From NCBI GenBank assembly GCA_020199775.1, contig JAIVJZ010000041.1, positions 558,001 through 622,000 on the forward strand: a stretch of 64,000 bases of DNA, read 5' to 3'. The stretch is from Acidobacteriota bacterium. Its GTDB lineage: Bacteria > Acidobacteriota > Blastocatellia > Pyrinomonadales > Pyrinomonadaceae. Positions 33,860 through 43,213 of this stretch are shown piece after piece (position 1 is the stretch's first letter; every line of letters begins with the position of its first letter). The notes below the pieces were generated by a model that saw nothing but the letters and a program-made list of their open reading frames with translations, was not told where the DNA came from and ran no database searches. Position numbers and translations under genes: made by a program.

Positions 33860-35608
33860 TCACTTGCGCTTTCTCACAAAGACATTGACGCTGACGCCCA
33901 CTTGAATGCCGAAGACGTTGTGCGTCGTGCCCGACAACTTCGGATTCTTGCGCACGTTGCCGCCTAAATCTAACACGTAGATCGCATCGAAATCCCTCTC
34001 CAGATGCTTCCGCATCCCGTCGAACGCGAGGTTGTCTATGAAACTGTTGTTCGTCACGAGCGCGACGATCCCCTCGCCGCCGATGCGGTCAGACGCCCAA
34101 CGAATAGCTTTGACGTAAGGGTCGGAAAGCGAGTTCTTGTTCGTCGCCTTTGAGTCGCGCGCGTAAGTCTGCGCGACGTGCCCGTCCATCACCTTGTACT
34201 TGCGGTTCTTGTTGTTGTCGTTCTCGTTCAACTGTCCGACGTTGTAAGGCGGGTTGCCGATGACGACCGTGATCGGCGCACGCTTCTGCCGCTCGACGCG
34301 CGCCGTGTTCTCCGGCGTCATGAATGACAGGGAGGTCTGCCCGCCCTCCGCCAACTCGAACGTGTCCACGAGACAGATGCCCTGAAACGCCTCGTAGGTG
34401 TTGGTCAACTCGTTGAACTCGTGTTCGATGTTCATCGAGGCGATGTAGTAGGGCAACAGCATCACCTCGTTGCAGTGGAGTTCCGCGCGGTACTTCGCGG
34501 GCAGCGCGGTTCGTTTGATCTCCTGCATCACGCGCACGATGAAGTTGCCCGTCCCCGTGAACGGGTCGAGGATGTGGACGCCCGCGCTGCTCAGAGACTT
34601 GCCGAACTCCCGCTGCAAAATGTCTTCCACGCTCCTGACCATGAAGTTGACGATGGGCTGCGGCGTATAGACGATGCCGTGCGTGTCCGCCACCTTGACG
34701 GAGAAGCCCTGAAAGAACTTTTCATAGACCGTGTTTAAGAACTCCTGCTTCTGCGTGAAGTCTTCGATGGTGGCGGCGGTCTGTTCGATGGCGCGGTAGA
34801 AATGGTCGAAGCGGCCGAGGAACGCTTCGCGGCTGAACGCCTGCGAGGTCAGCGCGTCGATCACCTTCTCGATCTCGGCGGCGATGACGTTGCGCCGCGT
34901 GAAGTCGGAATTATGGAAGACGCCGCGAAAGATGCGCTCGGTGAGCAGGTGCTGGATGAGCATCTCTTCGACGGCCTGCTCGGAGAGATTCGGGTTGATG
35001 GATTGGCGGCAGAGTTCGTAAAAATCCGTGAAGGCTTCGCGAAAGCGTCGGTTGCTTTTGCGCTCGCGCTCGATCAACTCCGTCAACGCGCGTCCCAGTT
35101 CCGGCACTTCCCTCTGGAAATCCTCGACGGCCTGCGTCCACTGTTCGTAGGCGGGCGGCGTGTACTCGAAGAAGTGCGCCAGAGCTTTGACCAGTTCGTC
35201 CGCGTTGGTGAGGTCTGCGTCCAAGACTTCGCGGTTGTTCTGATAGAGGATGGCGCGCTCCGGCGCTTGAAAGAGGATGTTCCCCGCCGGATACCCCGCC
35301 GCAAACTTCCGCTTCACCTCGCGCCGCAGATCGTCGCCCGCGTCCTTCGCCTCCCACAACCCGTGCACCAACCGGAACTGATCCACGACCGCGCCGTCTG
35401 CCCTGAGCGCGTGCCTGTGCTGCTCGCGCTTGATCGGCCATTCGGGAACGAGCGTCCAACTGAACTGGCGGCTGCACGCTTCCAGCAAGTTCTGAAAGGC
35501 CGAACGCACCGCCGTCTCGTGCGACACCTTGAGCGTTTTGAATTGTTCGAGCGCGCGATAGTAATTCCCGACGGGTTTATGGGAGGGACTTAATCTAAGG
35601 GTTTGCAT
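33860..35608 (-). CDS. nuclease-methyltransferase half of a type ISP/IIG restriction enzyme
   Basis: 582 residues. N-terminal PD-(D/E)XK nuclease: D71 and E86-A-K88 in GLWEAKD. A helical connector follows to about residue 300. The N6-adenine methylase has the SAM motif DPFTGTGNF near residues 349-357 and the catalytic NPPY near 453-456. The protein ends in NVFGIQVGVSVNVFVRKRK, exactly where the specificity region should begin in intact relatives; that region is the separate gene at 31629. The SF2 helicase domain of long type ISP enzymes is absent, so it resembles the shorter single-chain class. Whether it still cuts or methylates depends on the two parts pairing in trans. Confidence 0.85.
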   Translation of the reverse strand: MQTLRLSPSHKPVGNYYRALEQFKTLKVSHETAVRSAFQNLLEACSRQFSWTLVPEWPIKREQHRHALRADGAVVDQFRLVHGLWEAKDAGDDLRREVKRKFAAGYPAGNILFQAPERAILYQNNREVLDADLTNADELVKALAHFFEYTPPAYEQWTQAVEDFQREVPELGRALTELIERERKSNRRFREAFTDFYELCRQSINPNLSEQAVEEMLIQHLLTERIFRGVFHNSDFTRRNVIAAEIEKVIDALTSQAFSREAFLGRFDHFYRAIEQTAATIEDFTQKQEFLNTVYEKFFQGFSVKVADTHGIVYTPQPIVNFMVRSVEDILQREFGKSLSSAGVHILDPFTGTGNFIVRVMQEIKRTALPAKYRAELHCNEVMLLPYYIASMNIEHEFNELTNTYEAFQGICLVDTFELAEGGQTSLSFMTPENTARVERQKRAPITVVIGNPPYNVGQLNENDNNKNRKYKVMDGHVAQTYARDSKATNKNSLSDPYVKAIRWASDRIGGEGIVALVTNNSFIDNLAFDGMRKHLERDFDAIYVLDLGGNVRKNPKLSGTTHNVFGIQVGVSVNVFVRKRK

Positions 35609-35871
35609 GAGGTGAGGTTCCCCAACGTTTGAGTTTACGTTTGTGGTTTAGTTGTATTGTCGGAAGCGCGAGCGGTGAAGGCTCGGCGTTAATTATTCTC
35701 GCAATGGTGTCGGCATGAAGGAACCTTTCCCCGAAATTTAGCGCATCAACTTATGGCGTCGAGCGTTCTCCGGTGTGAGTAAAGAAATTAGAGCGACGGA
35801 CGCGGGCGGCGCATATACTAACAACCCCTCGCCGTCTTAGCTAGAGGCAACCGTCGCAGGAGCATAGAGCT

Positions 35872-36471
35872 ATGAATAAACTGCTCGAACGTCTGGAAAT
35901 TCCCATCACGGCCGCGCTCGTCGTGGCGGGCGCGGCCTTTCTGCTCAAGATGTGTTACCTGCCGCTCGTCACCTGCACGCTCGTCGGCGGCGCGTGGCTC
36001 GCGGCGGTCTATTTTTACGCGCGGGCGCGCTACCGGATTGTGATGCCGCCCGCGCTGTTGCTGCTCGTCTTCGCCGCGCTTGAGGTGGACGCGCTCGGCA
36101 ACTTCTTCTCGATGTACGGGCGCGCCGTCGTCGGGGGCGTCATGTATGACGAATTCGCGCATCTGGCGGTGCAGGCTTTGACGATGCCGCTCGTCGTGTG
36201 GCTGCTGGCGGAGGCCGTCAGGCGATCCGGTCATCAACTTCCGCTCGGCCTCTCGATCTTCTTCGCCGTCGCCGTCTTCTTCAGCCTCTCGGCCTTCTAC
36301 GAGATCATCGAACTCTGGGACGAACGCTACTTCGGCGGCCAGCGCATCTGGAGCAAACACGACGCGCCCAACGATCTCCAATGGGATTTCGCGGGCATCA
36401 TCATCGGCGCGCTGCTCGCCTACGTTATTCTGCGACGCGAGCGACGCGTCCAAGTCGCACCGGCAACTTAA
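35872..36471 (+). CDS. DUF2238/YjdF-like inner-membrane protein
   Basis: 199 residues with about six membrane helices (ITAALVVAGAAFLLKM, PPALLLLVFAALEV, LTMPLVVWLLAEAV, LSIFFAVAVFFSLSAFYEII, DFAGIIIGALLAYVIL). The conserved YDEFAHLAVQAL and FYEIIELWDE segments place acidic residues and a His in the membrane, typical of the DUF2238 family. Function unknown. The start is supported by AGGAG 8-12 bases upstream. The 260 bp before it hold no gene that I can see. Confidence 0.75.
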   Translation: MNKLLERLEIPITAALVVAGAAFLLKMCYLPLVTCTLVGGAWLAAVYFYARARYRIVMPPALLLLVFAALEVDALGNFFSMYGRAVVGGVMYDEFAHLAVQALTMPLVVWLLAEAVRRSGHQLPLGLSIFFAVAVFFSLSAFYEIIELWDERYFGGQRIWSKHDAPNDLQWDFAGIIIGALLAYVILRRERRVQVAPAT

Positions 36472-36506
36472 GGCCAAGTGCGACTAAGCATGTAAAAGCC
36501 TCCGCC

Positions 36507-36592
36507 CTTCCTTTGCGCCTTTGCGCCTTTGCGTGAGTTTATTCTTTGGCAAAAACAAATCTCACGCAGAGGCGCAAAGGCGCAAAGGAAAG
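36507..36592. repeat. octamer-arm hairpin (TTTGCGCC class)
   Basis: The left arm 36507-36537 has three TTTGCGCC words ending TTTGCGTGAG; the right arm 36561-36592 is CTCACGCAGA plus GGCGCAAA words and AGGAAAG. The arms pair over about 30 bases. Unlike the heptamer classes, the word carries no stop triplet. Confidence 0.88.
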
Positions 36593-36684
36593 CGAAACCC
36601 GCCCCGCGCTTTTACGTATTAACTTGCCGCGGACGCTTGCAGTTCCGACCCGATTTTGAACCGAAAGAATGGAGAACTCGATCC

Positions 36685-37752
36685 ATGAACATGGGATTCA
36701 TCTCGAAGTGCGTCGCGCTCGTCGTGCTCGGATGCGCCGCCGCGCTCTCTCTGTTTCAACTGACGGGCGCGCAGGCGGCGCAAACTCCGGCGACGACGAC
36801 GACGACGGGCGCGAACGCGGGCGAGGCCGCTTTGCTCGTGCTGAACAAGGCGGACAACACGCTCGCCATCGTTGACCCGGCGGCATTGAAGGTGTTGGCG
36901 CGCGTGCCCGTGGGCGAGGGGCCGCACGAGGTGGTCGCGTCGGCCGACGGGCGCACGGCTTACGTGGGCAACTACGGCACGCAACAGGTCGTCGGCAGTT
37001 CGCTCTCGATCATAGACATCGCGGCGCGCAGGGAGACCAAACGCGTAGACCTCGGCGCGCTCCGACGCCCGCACGGCATCGTCGAGGCGGGCGGCAAAAT
37101 CTATTTCACGGCCGAGGCCAACCGCGCCGTCGCGCGTTACGACCCGGCGACGGACAAAGTCGATTGGCTGATGGGCACGGGCGAGAGCGTTTCGCACATG
37201 CTCGTTATCACGCCCGACGCGAAGAAAATTTACACCGCCAACATGCTCTCGAACACCGTCACCGCGCTCAACGTGGGCGCGGGGCCGACGCCGCCGAACA
37301 TCACGCAGATCGCCGTCGGCAAGACGCCCGAAGGCATCGGCATCTCGCCCGACGGCCGCGAGGTGTGGGCGGCCAACCGCGCCGACGGCACGGTCTCGAT
37401 CATCGACACGGCGACGAACAAAGTCGTGGCGACGCTGGCGAAGTTTTCGCAACTTCCCTTCCGCGTCGCCTTCACCCCGGACGGCAAGCGCGTGCTCATC
37501 CCCGACCCCGTCGGAGGCGAACTCGTCGTGTTCGACGCGGCGACGCGCAAAGAGGCGGGGCGCATCAAGATCGAAGGCGGGACGGTCGGCGTCGCCGTCG
37601 CGGCCGACAGCAGGCGCGCTTACGTCGCCTTGCAGGAGACGGGCAGCGTGGCCGCCGTCGATCTGGAAAAAATGGAAGTGGTGGGCAAAGTCGAGACGGG
37701 CAAAGGGCCGGACGGCATCGCGTGGGCGCAGAGAAAGGAAACGCAGAAGTAG
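36685..37752 (+). CDS. secreted YVTN/NHL-type beta-propeller protein
   Basis: 355 residues from ATG 36685; the longer frame from 36529 runs through a repeat and is not credible. Signal peptide ISKCVALVVLGCAAALSLF with cleavage after GAQA. The mature part consists of YVTN-type repeats of about 42 residues: LVLNKADNTLAIVDPAALKV, VVASADGRTAYVGNYG, GISPDGREVWAANRADGTVS and VAVAADSRRAYVALQETGSV. Such propellers bind ligands or proteins outside the cytoplasm; the target is unknown. Confidence 0.82.
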   Translation: MNMGFISKCVALVVLGCAAALSLFQLTGAQAAQTPATTTTTGANAGEAALLVLNKADNTLAIVDPAALKVLARVPVGEGPHEVVASADGRTAYVGNYGTQQVVGSSLSIIDIAARRETKRVDLGALRRPHGIVEAGGKIYFTAEANRAVARYDPATDKVDWLMGTGESVSHMLVITPDAKKIYTANMLSNTVTALNVGAGPTPPNITQIAVGKTPEGIGISPDGREVWAANRADGTVSIIDTATNKVVATLAKFSQLPFRVAFTPDGKRVLIPDPVGGELVVFDAATRKEAGRIKIEGGTVGVAVAADSRRAYVALQETGSVAAVDLEKMEVVGKVETGKGPDGIAWAQRKETQK

Positions 37753-37802
37753 GAACGATGAACGGAAGACACTTGCTTTCATTCATCGTTCATCGTTCCT
37801 AC
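37751..37802. repeat. heptamer-arm hairpin (GATGAAC class)
   Basis: AGGAACGATGAACGGAAG at 37751-37768 pairs with CATCGTTCATCGTTCCT at about 37784-37800. It lies between the convergent propeller and DUF1501 genes, consistent with a bidirectional terminator. Confidence 0.85.
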
Positions 37803-37818
37803 TTCATCATTTTTTCCC

Positions 37819-39096
37819 TTAGCCGAGCACGCCGCGAAACTTCGCCGCGTTCACGGCGTAGCCGGGGAAGACGCGCTTCAGGTCGGCGTTGCCGAGATGC
37901 TTCAGGGCGACTTCGCCGAACACGTCGCGGAAGTCCGTGGTCAAAGCGAGGTCGCGGCCGTCGTGGAGTTTGTCGGCGTCGAGTCCCGGCCACTGGCCGT
38001 AGACACGCCCCCCGCGCGTCGCGCCGCCGATGATAAACATGGCGTTGGCGTGGCCGTGATCCGTGCCGCGGTTGCCGTTCTCGCCCACAGTGCGCCCGAA
38101 CTCCGACATCGTGAGGACGACCACGTCGTCCATGCGCGCGCCGAGGTCTGCGTAGAGCGCGTTGATGCCGCCCGCAAACTCCGTCAGGCGCGCGGCGAGT
38201 TGGCCGCGTGCGCCGCCTTCGTTGACGTGCGTGTCCCAACCGCCCATGTCCGTGAAGGCGACTTCGAGGCCGACGCCCGCTTTGACGAGTTGCGCGATCT
38301 GCAACAGCGCGTTGCCGAATCGTGTGCGCGGGTACTGCGCGCCGTTCTCCGGTTTGTACTGCGCGGGGTTGACCTGCTTCAAAAAGGCGATGGCCTCGAA
38401 CGTCTCCTTGCCGGTGCCTTGAAGGGCGTCGCCCGCCGCCTGTTCGTAGATGTCCTCGAAGCCGCCCTGCACCGACTGCGAAGACTGCCCGGCGCGGATC
38501 GAGAAGTCCGCGAGGTTTGAGATGGCGAGCGCGGGCGCGCGTCCCTGCATCGCGCGCGGCAGGTTCTGCGCCATCGCGACGCCGCGAAACGGCGACCCCT
38601 TGGGATCGACGCGCGCCTGCAAGTAACGGTTGAGCCAGCCGTCGGGCGTAGACTTGACGCCGGGCGTGCCCGCTTCCATGTAATCCTGCGCGTCGAAGTG
38701 CGAGCGCGTGTTGTCGGGCGACCCGGCGGCGTGGACGATGGCGAGACGCTTCGCATCCCACATCGGCTTGAACCCGGCGAGCGCGGGGTGCAGGCCGAAG
38801 AAGCCGTCGAGGTCGATGGCCGACTCGACGCCCGCACCCTTGCCCGGCCGCGCGACGGCGATTGAGGGTCGCAGCGCGTAGTAATTTTTCTCGCCGTGCG
38901 GCACGACCATGTTGAGGCCGTCAACCGCGCCGCGCTGGAAGATGGCGATCAGAGTTTTACGACGCCCGCCCGCGTTCGCCTTCAACCCCTGAGCCGCCGC
39001 GACGCGCTGCAAAAACGACGGCGACGCGCCCGCCAACCCGACGCTCGCCAGCGCGATGCCCCCCGACTTCAAAAAGAACCTGCGATTCATCTTCAT
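37819..39096 (-). CDS. DUF1501 Tat-exported protein
   Basis: 425 residues. The start NRRFFLKSGGIALASVGLAG is a twin-arginine signal. The DUF1501 (sulfatase-like fold) motifs are clear: LIAIFQRGAVDGLNMVVPHG, the GGWDTHVNE block, VVVLTMSEFGRTVGENGNRGTDHGHANAMF (in pieces around R-T-x-x-E) and FRDVFGEVALKHLG. The partner gene for DUF1800 lies 86 bases upstream on the same strand, as is usual in planctomycetes, acidobacteria and proteobacteria. The pair is thought to act together at the cell surface, but no substrate is established. Confidence 0.9.
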   Translation of the reverse strand: MKMNRRFFLKSGGIALASVGLAGASPSFLQRVAAAQGLKANAGGRRKTLIAIFQRGAVDGLNMVVPHGEKNYYALRPSIAVARPGKGAGVESAIDLDGFFGLHPALAGFKPMWDAKRLAIVHAAGSPDNTRSHFDAQDYMEAGTPGVKSTPDGWLNRYLQARVDPKGSPFRGVAMAQNLPRAMQGRAPALAISNLADFSIRAGQSSQSVQGGFEDIYEQAAGDALQGTGKETFEAIAFLKQVNPAQYKPENGAQYPRTRFGNALLQIAQLVKAGVGLEVAFTDMGGWDTHVNEGGARGQLAARLTEFAGGINALYADLGARMDDVVVLTMSEFGRTVGENGNRGTDHGHANAMFIIGGATRGGRVYGQWPGLDADKLHDGRDLALTTDFRDVFGEVALKHLGNADLKRVFPGYAVNAAKFRGVLG

Positions 39097-39108
39097 ACCT
39101 CTTAACTT

Positions 39109-39179
39109 CGTGAATCGTGAATCGTAAATCGTGAATAGAAAGAAACCGTTTTCTCTATTTACGATTCACGATTTACGGC
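39109..39179. repeat. heptamer-arm hairpin (AATCGTG/TAAATCG class)
   Basis: Left arm 39109-39137 (CGTGAAT-CGTGAAT-CGTAAAT words) and right arm 39154-39179 (TTTACGA-TTCACGA-TTTACGG). It lies between the DUF1800 stop and the DUF1501 start within one operon; same class as the element behind lnt. Confidence 0.88.
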
Positions 39180-39182
39180 TTT

Positions 39183-41432
39183 TCACTGTCTTTGAAACTC
39201 CGGCGAGCCGAGGATCAACGCGGCGATGCGTGCCGCCTCCGGTATCGGAGCGTTGGCGGCCACCATCTCGCGCCGCGCGCCGCCGCGCCGACCGCCGCCG
39301 CCGCCGCCACCGCCGCGCGGCATCATGGCGTCGTCGTCGCTGTTCGCCGCGCGCGTCATTGACGCTGTCGAGTTTGCGGCGTTCGTCGTCGTCGCCGCAG
39401 CCGTCGGCGTCGTCGCTTCGTTCAACTGTTTCAACAGGGTCGCTTTCGTCCGTTCGGACATGTCGCCCTGCAAGATGACGGCGGCGAACTGCTCGATGAG
39501 GCGCGACTTGTCCGCGCCCGTCGCGGTGCCGCCCGCGCTGTCGAAGCGCGTGAGATCGACGCGCGTGCCGTTGATGCGGTTGCCGACAAGCGCGAGCGCG
39601 AAGTTCATGCGTTCGAGCAGCGCGCCCGTGTTGACCCAGTGCTCCGCCGTGTCGGGGTAGCCGGTGGGCGCTTGATACTGGTAGAGCGGCTCGCCCATGC
39701 GCGCGATCCACTGATGCAGCGCGGGCGCGCCCGTCGTCTCGCCGCCGAGCGAGCGCACCGCGCTGATGGCGAGTTCAAAAGGCGTCTTGATCTTCGCGCG
39801 GTAATTCTCCGGCGCGTTGAATTCGGGCGAGGCAAATATCGCGCGCAGTGTCGTGCGGATGTCGCCGTCGGACTTCGTGTAGGCCGAGGCGATGCGTTCG
39901 ACCAGTGCGGGCGTCGGGTTATCGGAGACGAAGCGGCGCGCGAGTTTCGTCGCGATGAACTTCGCCGTCGAAGGGTGTTTCGAGAGGATGTCGAGCACCA
40001 GCATGCCGTCGCCTATGCCGCCGCCCGCCGGAATCTTGTGGCCGAGCACGAGCTTCTCGCCGTCGTCATGCAGGCGCGGGTTGAAGAAGAACGTCCCGGC
40101 GCGTTCGGGGTTCGTCAAGCCCGCCGCGCCGCCCTGCCCGCGCGGGTCGAAGATCGTCCAGCCCGTGAAGCAGCGCGCCACTTCCTGCACGTCCTTCTGC
40201 GTGTAGCCGCCCTCGACGCCGAGCGTGTGCAGTTCCATCAATTCGCGCGCGTAGTTTTCGTTGATGCCGCGACGCATGCGTCGCGGCTGCTGCTGCGGGC
40301 GCGGCGTCTCCTGCGCCTGTGCGCCGGGAGTCTCGCCCTGCTTCTGCGCGCCGGGCATCTCCGGCGCGGCCCCGGCGTTCGCGCCTTCGCGCATCAACTG
40401 TCGCCTGCGATTCATCCGGCCGCGTCGCCGTCCGCCCTGCTGCTGTTCCGCGCCCGCCTCGCCGCCCGCCTGCGGGATCGCCAGCATCTCGCTGAACCGC
40501 TTCACGCGCGGGCGCATGCGCGCCCCGCCGCGCCCGGCCGCCGGGCTGACGCTCTGATAGTTGTCGAGGAAGAAAAGCATGGCGGGGCTTTGCGCCGTCG
40601 CCAGCAATAAGTCTTTGAACTTGCCGAGCGTGTGCGGGCGAATCGTGTCGCGGTCGTAGGAGACCAGCAGCCAGCGATCCGCGCCCTTGTTCGCGTAGAC
40701 GTTGAAGTGGTTCGTCCAGAAATCGACGAGGACTTCCTGCAACTGCCGCTCGCTGTAGGCCGCGCGCAGGATGCGCGACGATTGCAACTCCGCCGTGATG
40801 CGCGCCGGTTGCAGCAGATTATTCTCCCGGTAATATTCCTGTATGGCCTGACGATAATCCTTGCGCGCTTCGTTTTGCGCCGCGCCCGACTCGCCCGCCT
40901 TCATCGTCGCCGCCGCGTCGTTCGACGACGCGCCTTCCGCGTCCTGTTTCGCCCCCGCCATGTCAGGCTTCGACGCCTCGTTCGCGCCCTTCGTGCGATT
41001 CTCGCGCGCGTCCGCGAGGTCTGCGGGCAGACGCCCCTGACGCTCCAACGCGCGCAACAGGCGACCCGGCTGCGGATACTTCCGGTAAAGCTCGGCGGTC
41101 GTCATCCAGTAAGACGACAGGCCACGCAGTTTCGCTTCGGCCGCAGAGTCTTCGATCTTGTCCGGGGCGAGTTGCTGCTCGATGTAACGCTCGACGCCGA
41201 TCTTGCGGACGCGCTCCACGTCGCCGGGGCGCGCGCCGAAACCGAGGCGATTGAGGACGTGCAAAATGCGCTGCTCGTCGCTCAGACGCGCGGCCTTCGT
41301 CGCCGCCGCCTTCTTCTGCGCGGACGCCGCGAATGAACCGGCGACGAGCACGAACGCGAGCGAAACGGCCGTCGCGCGGCGCACGCGCAACGCGGCGACG
41401 GAATTAAGAGACCTGTTCGTAAAAATTTTCAT
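39183..41432 (-). CDS. DUF1800 secreted protein
   Basis: 749 residues. Signal peptide with VSLAFVLVAGSFAASAQ. The DUF1800 framework is present: ILHVLNRLGFGARPGDVERV near the start, LQEVLVDFWTNHFNVYANKG, the NENYARELMELHTLGVEGGY block, ARCFTGWTI, FIATKLARRFVSDNP and GYPDTAEHW near the end. A low-complexity insert (Gln/Arg/Gly) sits around residues 300-380 and a poly-Gly/Arg segment lies near the C-terminus, where the plus-strand sequence is a GCC/CCG repeat. First gene of the DUF1800-DUF1501 operon. Confidence 0.9.
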   Translation of the reverse strand: MKIFTNRSLNSVAALRVRRATAVSLAFVLVAGSFAASAQKKAAATKAARLSDEQRILHVLNRLGFGARPGDVERVRKIGVERYIEQQLAPDKIEDSAAEAKLRGLSSYWMTTAELYRKYPQPGRLLRALERQGRLPADLADARENRTKGANEASKPDMAGAKQDAEGASSNDAAATMKAGESGAAQNEARKDYRQAIQEYYRENNLLQPARITAELQSSRILRAAYSERQLQEVLVDFWTNHFNVYANKGADRWLLVSYDRDTIRPHTLGKFKDLLLATAQSPAMLFFLDNYQSVSPAAGRGGARMRPRVKRFSEMLAIPQAGGEAGAEQQQGGRRRGRMNRRRQLMREGANAGAAPEMPGAQKQGETPGAQAQETPRPQQQPRRMRRGINENYARELMELHTLGVEGGYTQKDVQEVARCFTGWTIFDPRGQGGAAGLTNPERAGTFFFNPRLHDDGEKLVLGHKIPAGGGIGDGMLVLDILSKHPSTAKFIATKLARRFVSDNPTPALVERIASAYTKSDGDIRTTLRAIFASPEFNAPENYRAKIKTPFELAISAVRSLGGETTGAPALHQWIARMGEPLYQYQAPTGYPDTAEHWVNTGALLERMNFALALVGNRINGTRVDLTRFDSAGGTATGADKSRLIEQFAAVILQGDMSERTKATLLKQLNEATTPTAAATTTNAANSTASMTRAANSDDDAMMPRGGGGGGGGRRGGARREMVAANAPIPEAARIAALILGSPEFQRQ

Positions 41433-41573
41433 AACCTTGCGGGAGTCCGAATATTCGCGTGAATGCCTTCGGATTGAGACGATTTTTCAGATTTCGAGAT
41501 AACCCGATTCTTTAGACGCGCGAGCCGGATAAAAGGTTGAATAAAGTGGAGAGGTTGGAGGCGTTCACCGCCA

Positions 41574-41679
41574 CGGGCACAGAGAACACGGAGGCGGCAT
41601 GGAAGAAAAGCATTTGAAATTAGAGATTTGAAATTGTCCGCTGCCTTCCTCCGTGCAATCTCCGTGTGTTCTGTGCCCG
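41574..41679. repeat. imperfect hairpin with CACAGAGAACACGGAG arms
   Basis: CGGGCACAGAGAACACGGAG at 41574-41593 faces CTCCGTGTGTTCTGTGCCCG at 41660-41679; the pairing is good at both ends with a small register shift in the middle. The spacer carries TTTGAAATTAGAGATTTGAA words. A GGT triplet run follows at about 41684-41698. Located between DUF1800 and the M28 peptidase. Confidence 0.7.
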
Positions 41680-41709
41680 CTTTGGTGGTGGTGGTGGTGA
41701 ATCTTATTT

Positions 41710-43161
41710 TCAGCGCACCGGGCGCGGCACGCTGACGGGGCTGCGATGGCCCTGCCTGTCCACGGCGCGCACACCGAAAAAGTAGTTGTCTTTCGACATC
41801 CCCGCGACCGTGTACGTCGTCACGTTGCCCACGGCGCGCGAGTTCGTCCAGACGGGCGAAGAGGTTTCGCGCCAGACGATCTCGTAACCCGCGAGGTCGT
41901 CTTCGGTGTTGGCCGTCCACTGGAGGTCGGTGTCGTTCGTCAGGCGGCGCGTGAGCAGGCCGACGCCTTTCGGGCGCGCGGGGGCGCGTGCGAGCGTGGC
42001 GAGCGCAACGGCGTTGACGCGCGCGACCTGCGCGATGTAGCCGTAGTCGACGAACTCCGGCAGGTCGCCGTAGACGACGCCGTTTTCCGTGCGGACGTTC
42101 TGGTGCTGGTGCTTGTACTCCTCGTTCGGCTCGGTGAAGCGCACCGCCGCGAAGCCGCGTTCGAGGAACGGGATGTGGTCGCCGCCGCGCAGGTAGCGGT
42201 CGCGCCGGTAGATCATCCTCACGTCGAAGCCCGGCAGATAAGTTGCGCTCGTCTCTTTGATGAAGCGCGCGAGTTGACGCGAAGCGGAATCGTTCTCGCC
42301 GCCCGTGCCGCGCCGCGCGTTCGCCTCTTCGGGCGTCTCGTTCGACGGCACGCCTTCGGAGAAGACGCGCACGCCGCCCCTGTCGCGCACGCCGTTTCCG
42401 CCGAGCGTGTTGCCCACGATGTCGTTCGTAAACATCGCCTCGATGTTCAGGCTCTTCTGCTTCGCCTGCTCGGCGTAGTAAGTTGCGCCGAGCAAGCCCT
42501 GTTCTTCGCCCGCGACGGCCATGAACACAATCGTCGCGTCGAACTCGCGCGACGACATGACGCGCGCCATCTCGACGACGGCCGCGACGCCCGAAGCGTC
42601 GTCGTTCGCGCCCGGCGCATCGCAGGTGGCGTCGGTCGGGCTGGTGCACATCGAATCGTAGTGGCCGCTCACGACGTACATGCGCGCGGCGGAAGCGGGT
42701 TGCGCGCCCCTGAGCGTCGCCACGACGTTTGTGATAACGGTGGGTTGCGGGATGCGACCGCGCGGGGGCGGATTCGCTTCCTGCGTGTATGACTGCAACT
42801 CCACGTTCAGACGCCCGCCCGCGCGCCGCGCGATCCCGTCGAACTCGCTCTTGAGCCAGTCGCGCGCCGCGCCGATGCCGCGCGTGGGGTTGTCCTGCGC
42901 CGAGAGCGTGTTGCGCGTGCCGAAGGAGGCGAGTTTCCGCACCGTGCGTTCGATGTTGCGCGGATCGATCTCGGAGATGATGCGCGCGACATCCGGGTCG
43001 CGACGCGGCGCGGCAGAAGCCGGTGCGCCACTACTGCGGCGACGCGCGTCGCCTCTGCGTTGGGCGCGTGCGACGGGCGGGAGGGCGAAGGCCGCGACGA
43101 GCATGACGGCGGCGACGATTGAAGCGCACGCGCGGCGCGCGCAATTTGAGTTTTTCGACAT
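41710..43161 (-). CDS. secreted M28-family metallopeptidase
   Basis: 483 residues. A signal peptide (ASIVAAVMLVAAFALPPVARA) is followed by an Arg-rich segment. The zinc aminopeptidase core has VSGHYDSM (His and Asp ligands), GANDDASGVAAVVEMARV (bridging Asp), AGEEQGLLGATYYAEQAK (catalytic Glu-Glu) and GDHIPFLERGFAAVRFTE (C-terminal His ligand). The last 90 residues are a fibronectin type III-like domain (DLQWTANTEDDLAGYEIVWR). It likely degrades peptides outside the inner membrane. No obvious operon partner. Confidence 0.92.
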   Translation of the reverse strand: MSKNSNCARRACASIVAAVMLVAAFALPPVARAQRRGDARRRSSGAPASAAPRRDPDVARIISEIDPRNIERTVRKLASFGTRNTLSAQDNPTRGIGAARDWLKSEFDGIARRAGGRLNVELQSYTQEANPPPRGRIPQPTVITNVVATLRGAQPASAARMYVVSGHYDSMCTSPTDATCDAPGANDDASGVAAVVEMARVMSSREFDATIVFMAVAGEEQGLLGATYYAEQAKQKSLNIEAMFTNDIVGNTLGGNGVRDRGGVRVFSEGVPSNETPEEANARRGTGGENDSASRQLARFIKETSATYLPGFDVRMIYRRDRYLRGGDHIPFLERGFAAVRFTEPNEEYKHQHQNVRTENGVVYGDLPEFVDYGYIAQVARVNAVALATLARAPARPKGVGLLTRRLTNDTDLQWTANTEDDLAGYEIVWRETSSPVWTNSRAVGNVTTYTVAGMSKDNYFFGVRAVDRQGHRSPVSVPRPVR

Positions 43162-43213
43162 GAGAATTTTAGTTTAACCCTTAATGCGTTTTTTCTAAGA
43201 AGCCGGTCGAGAA

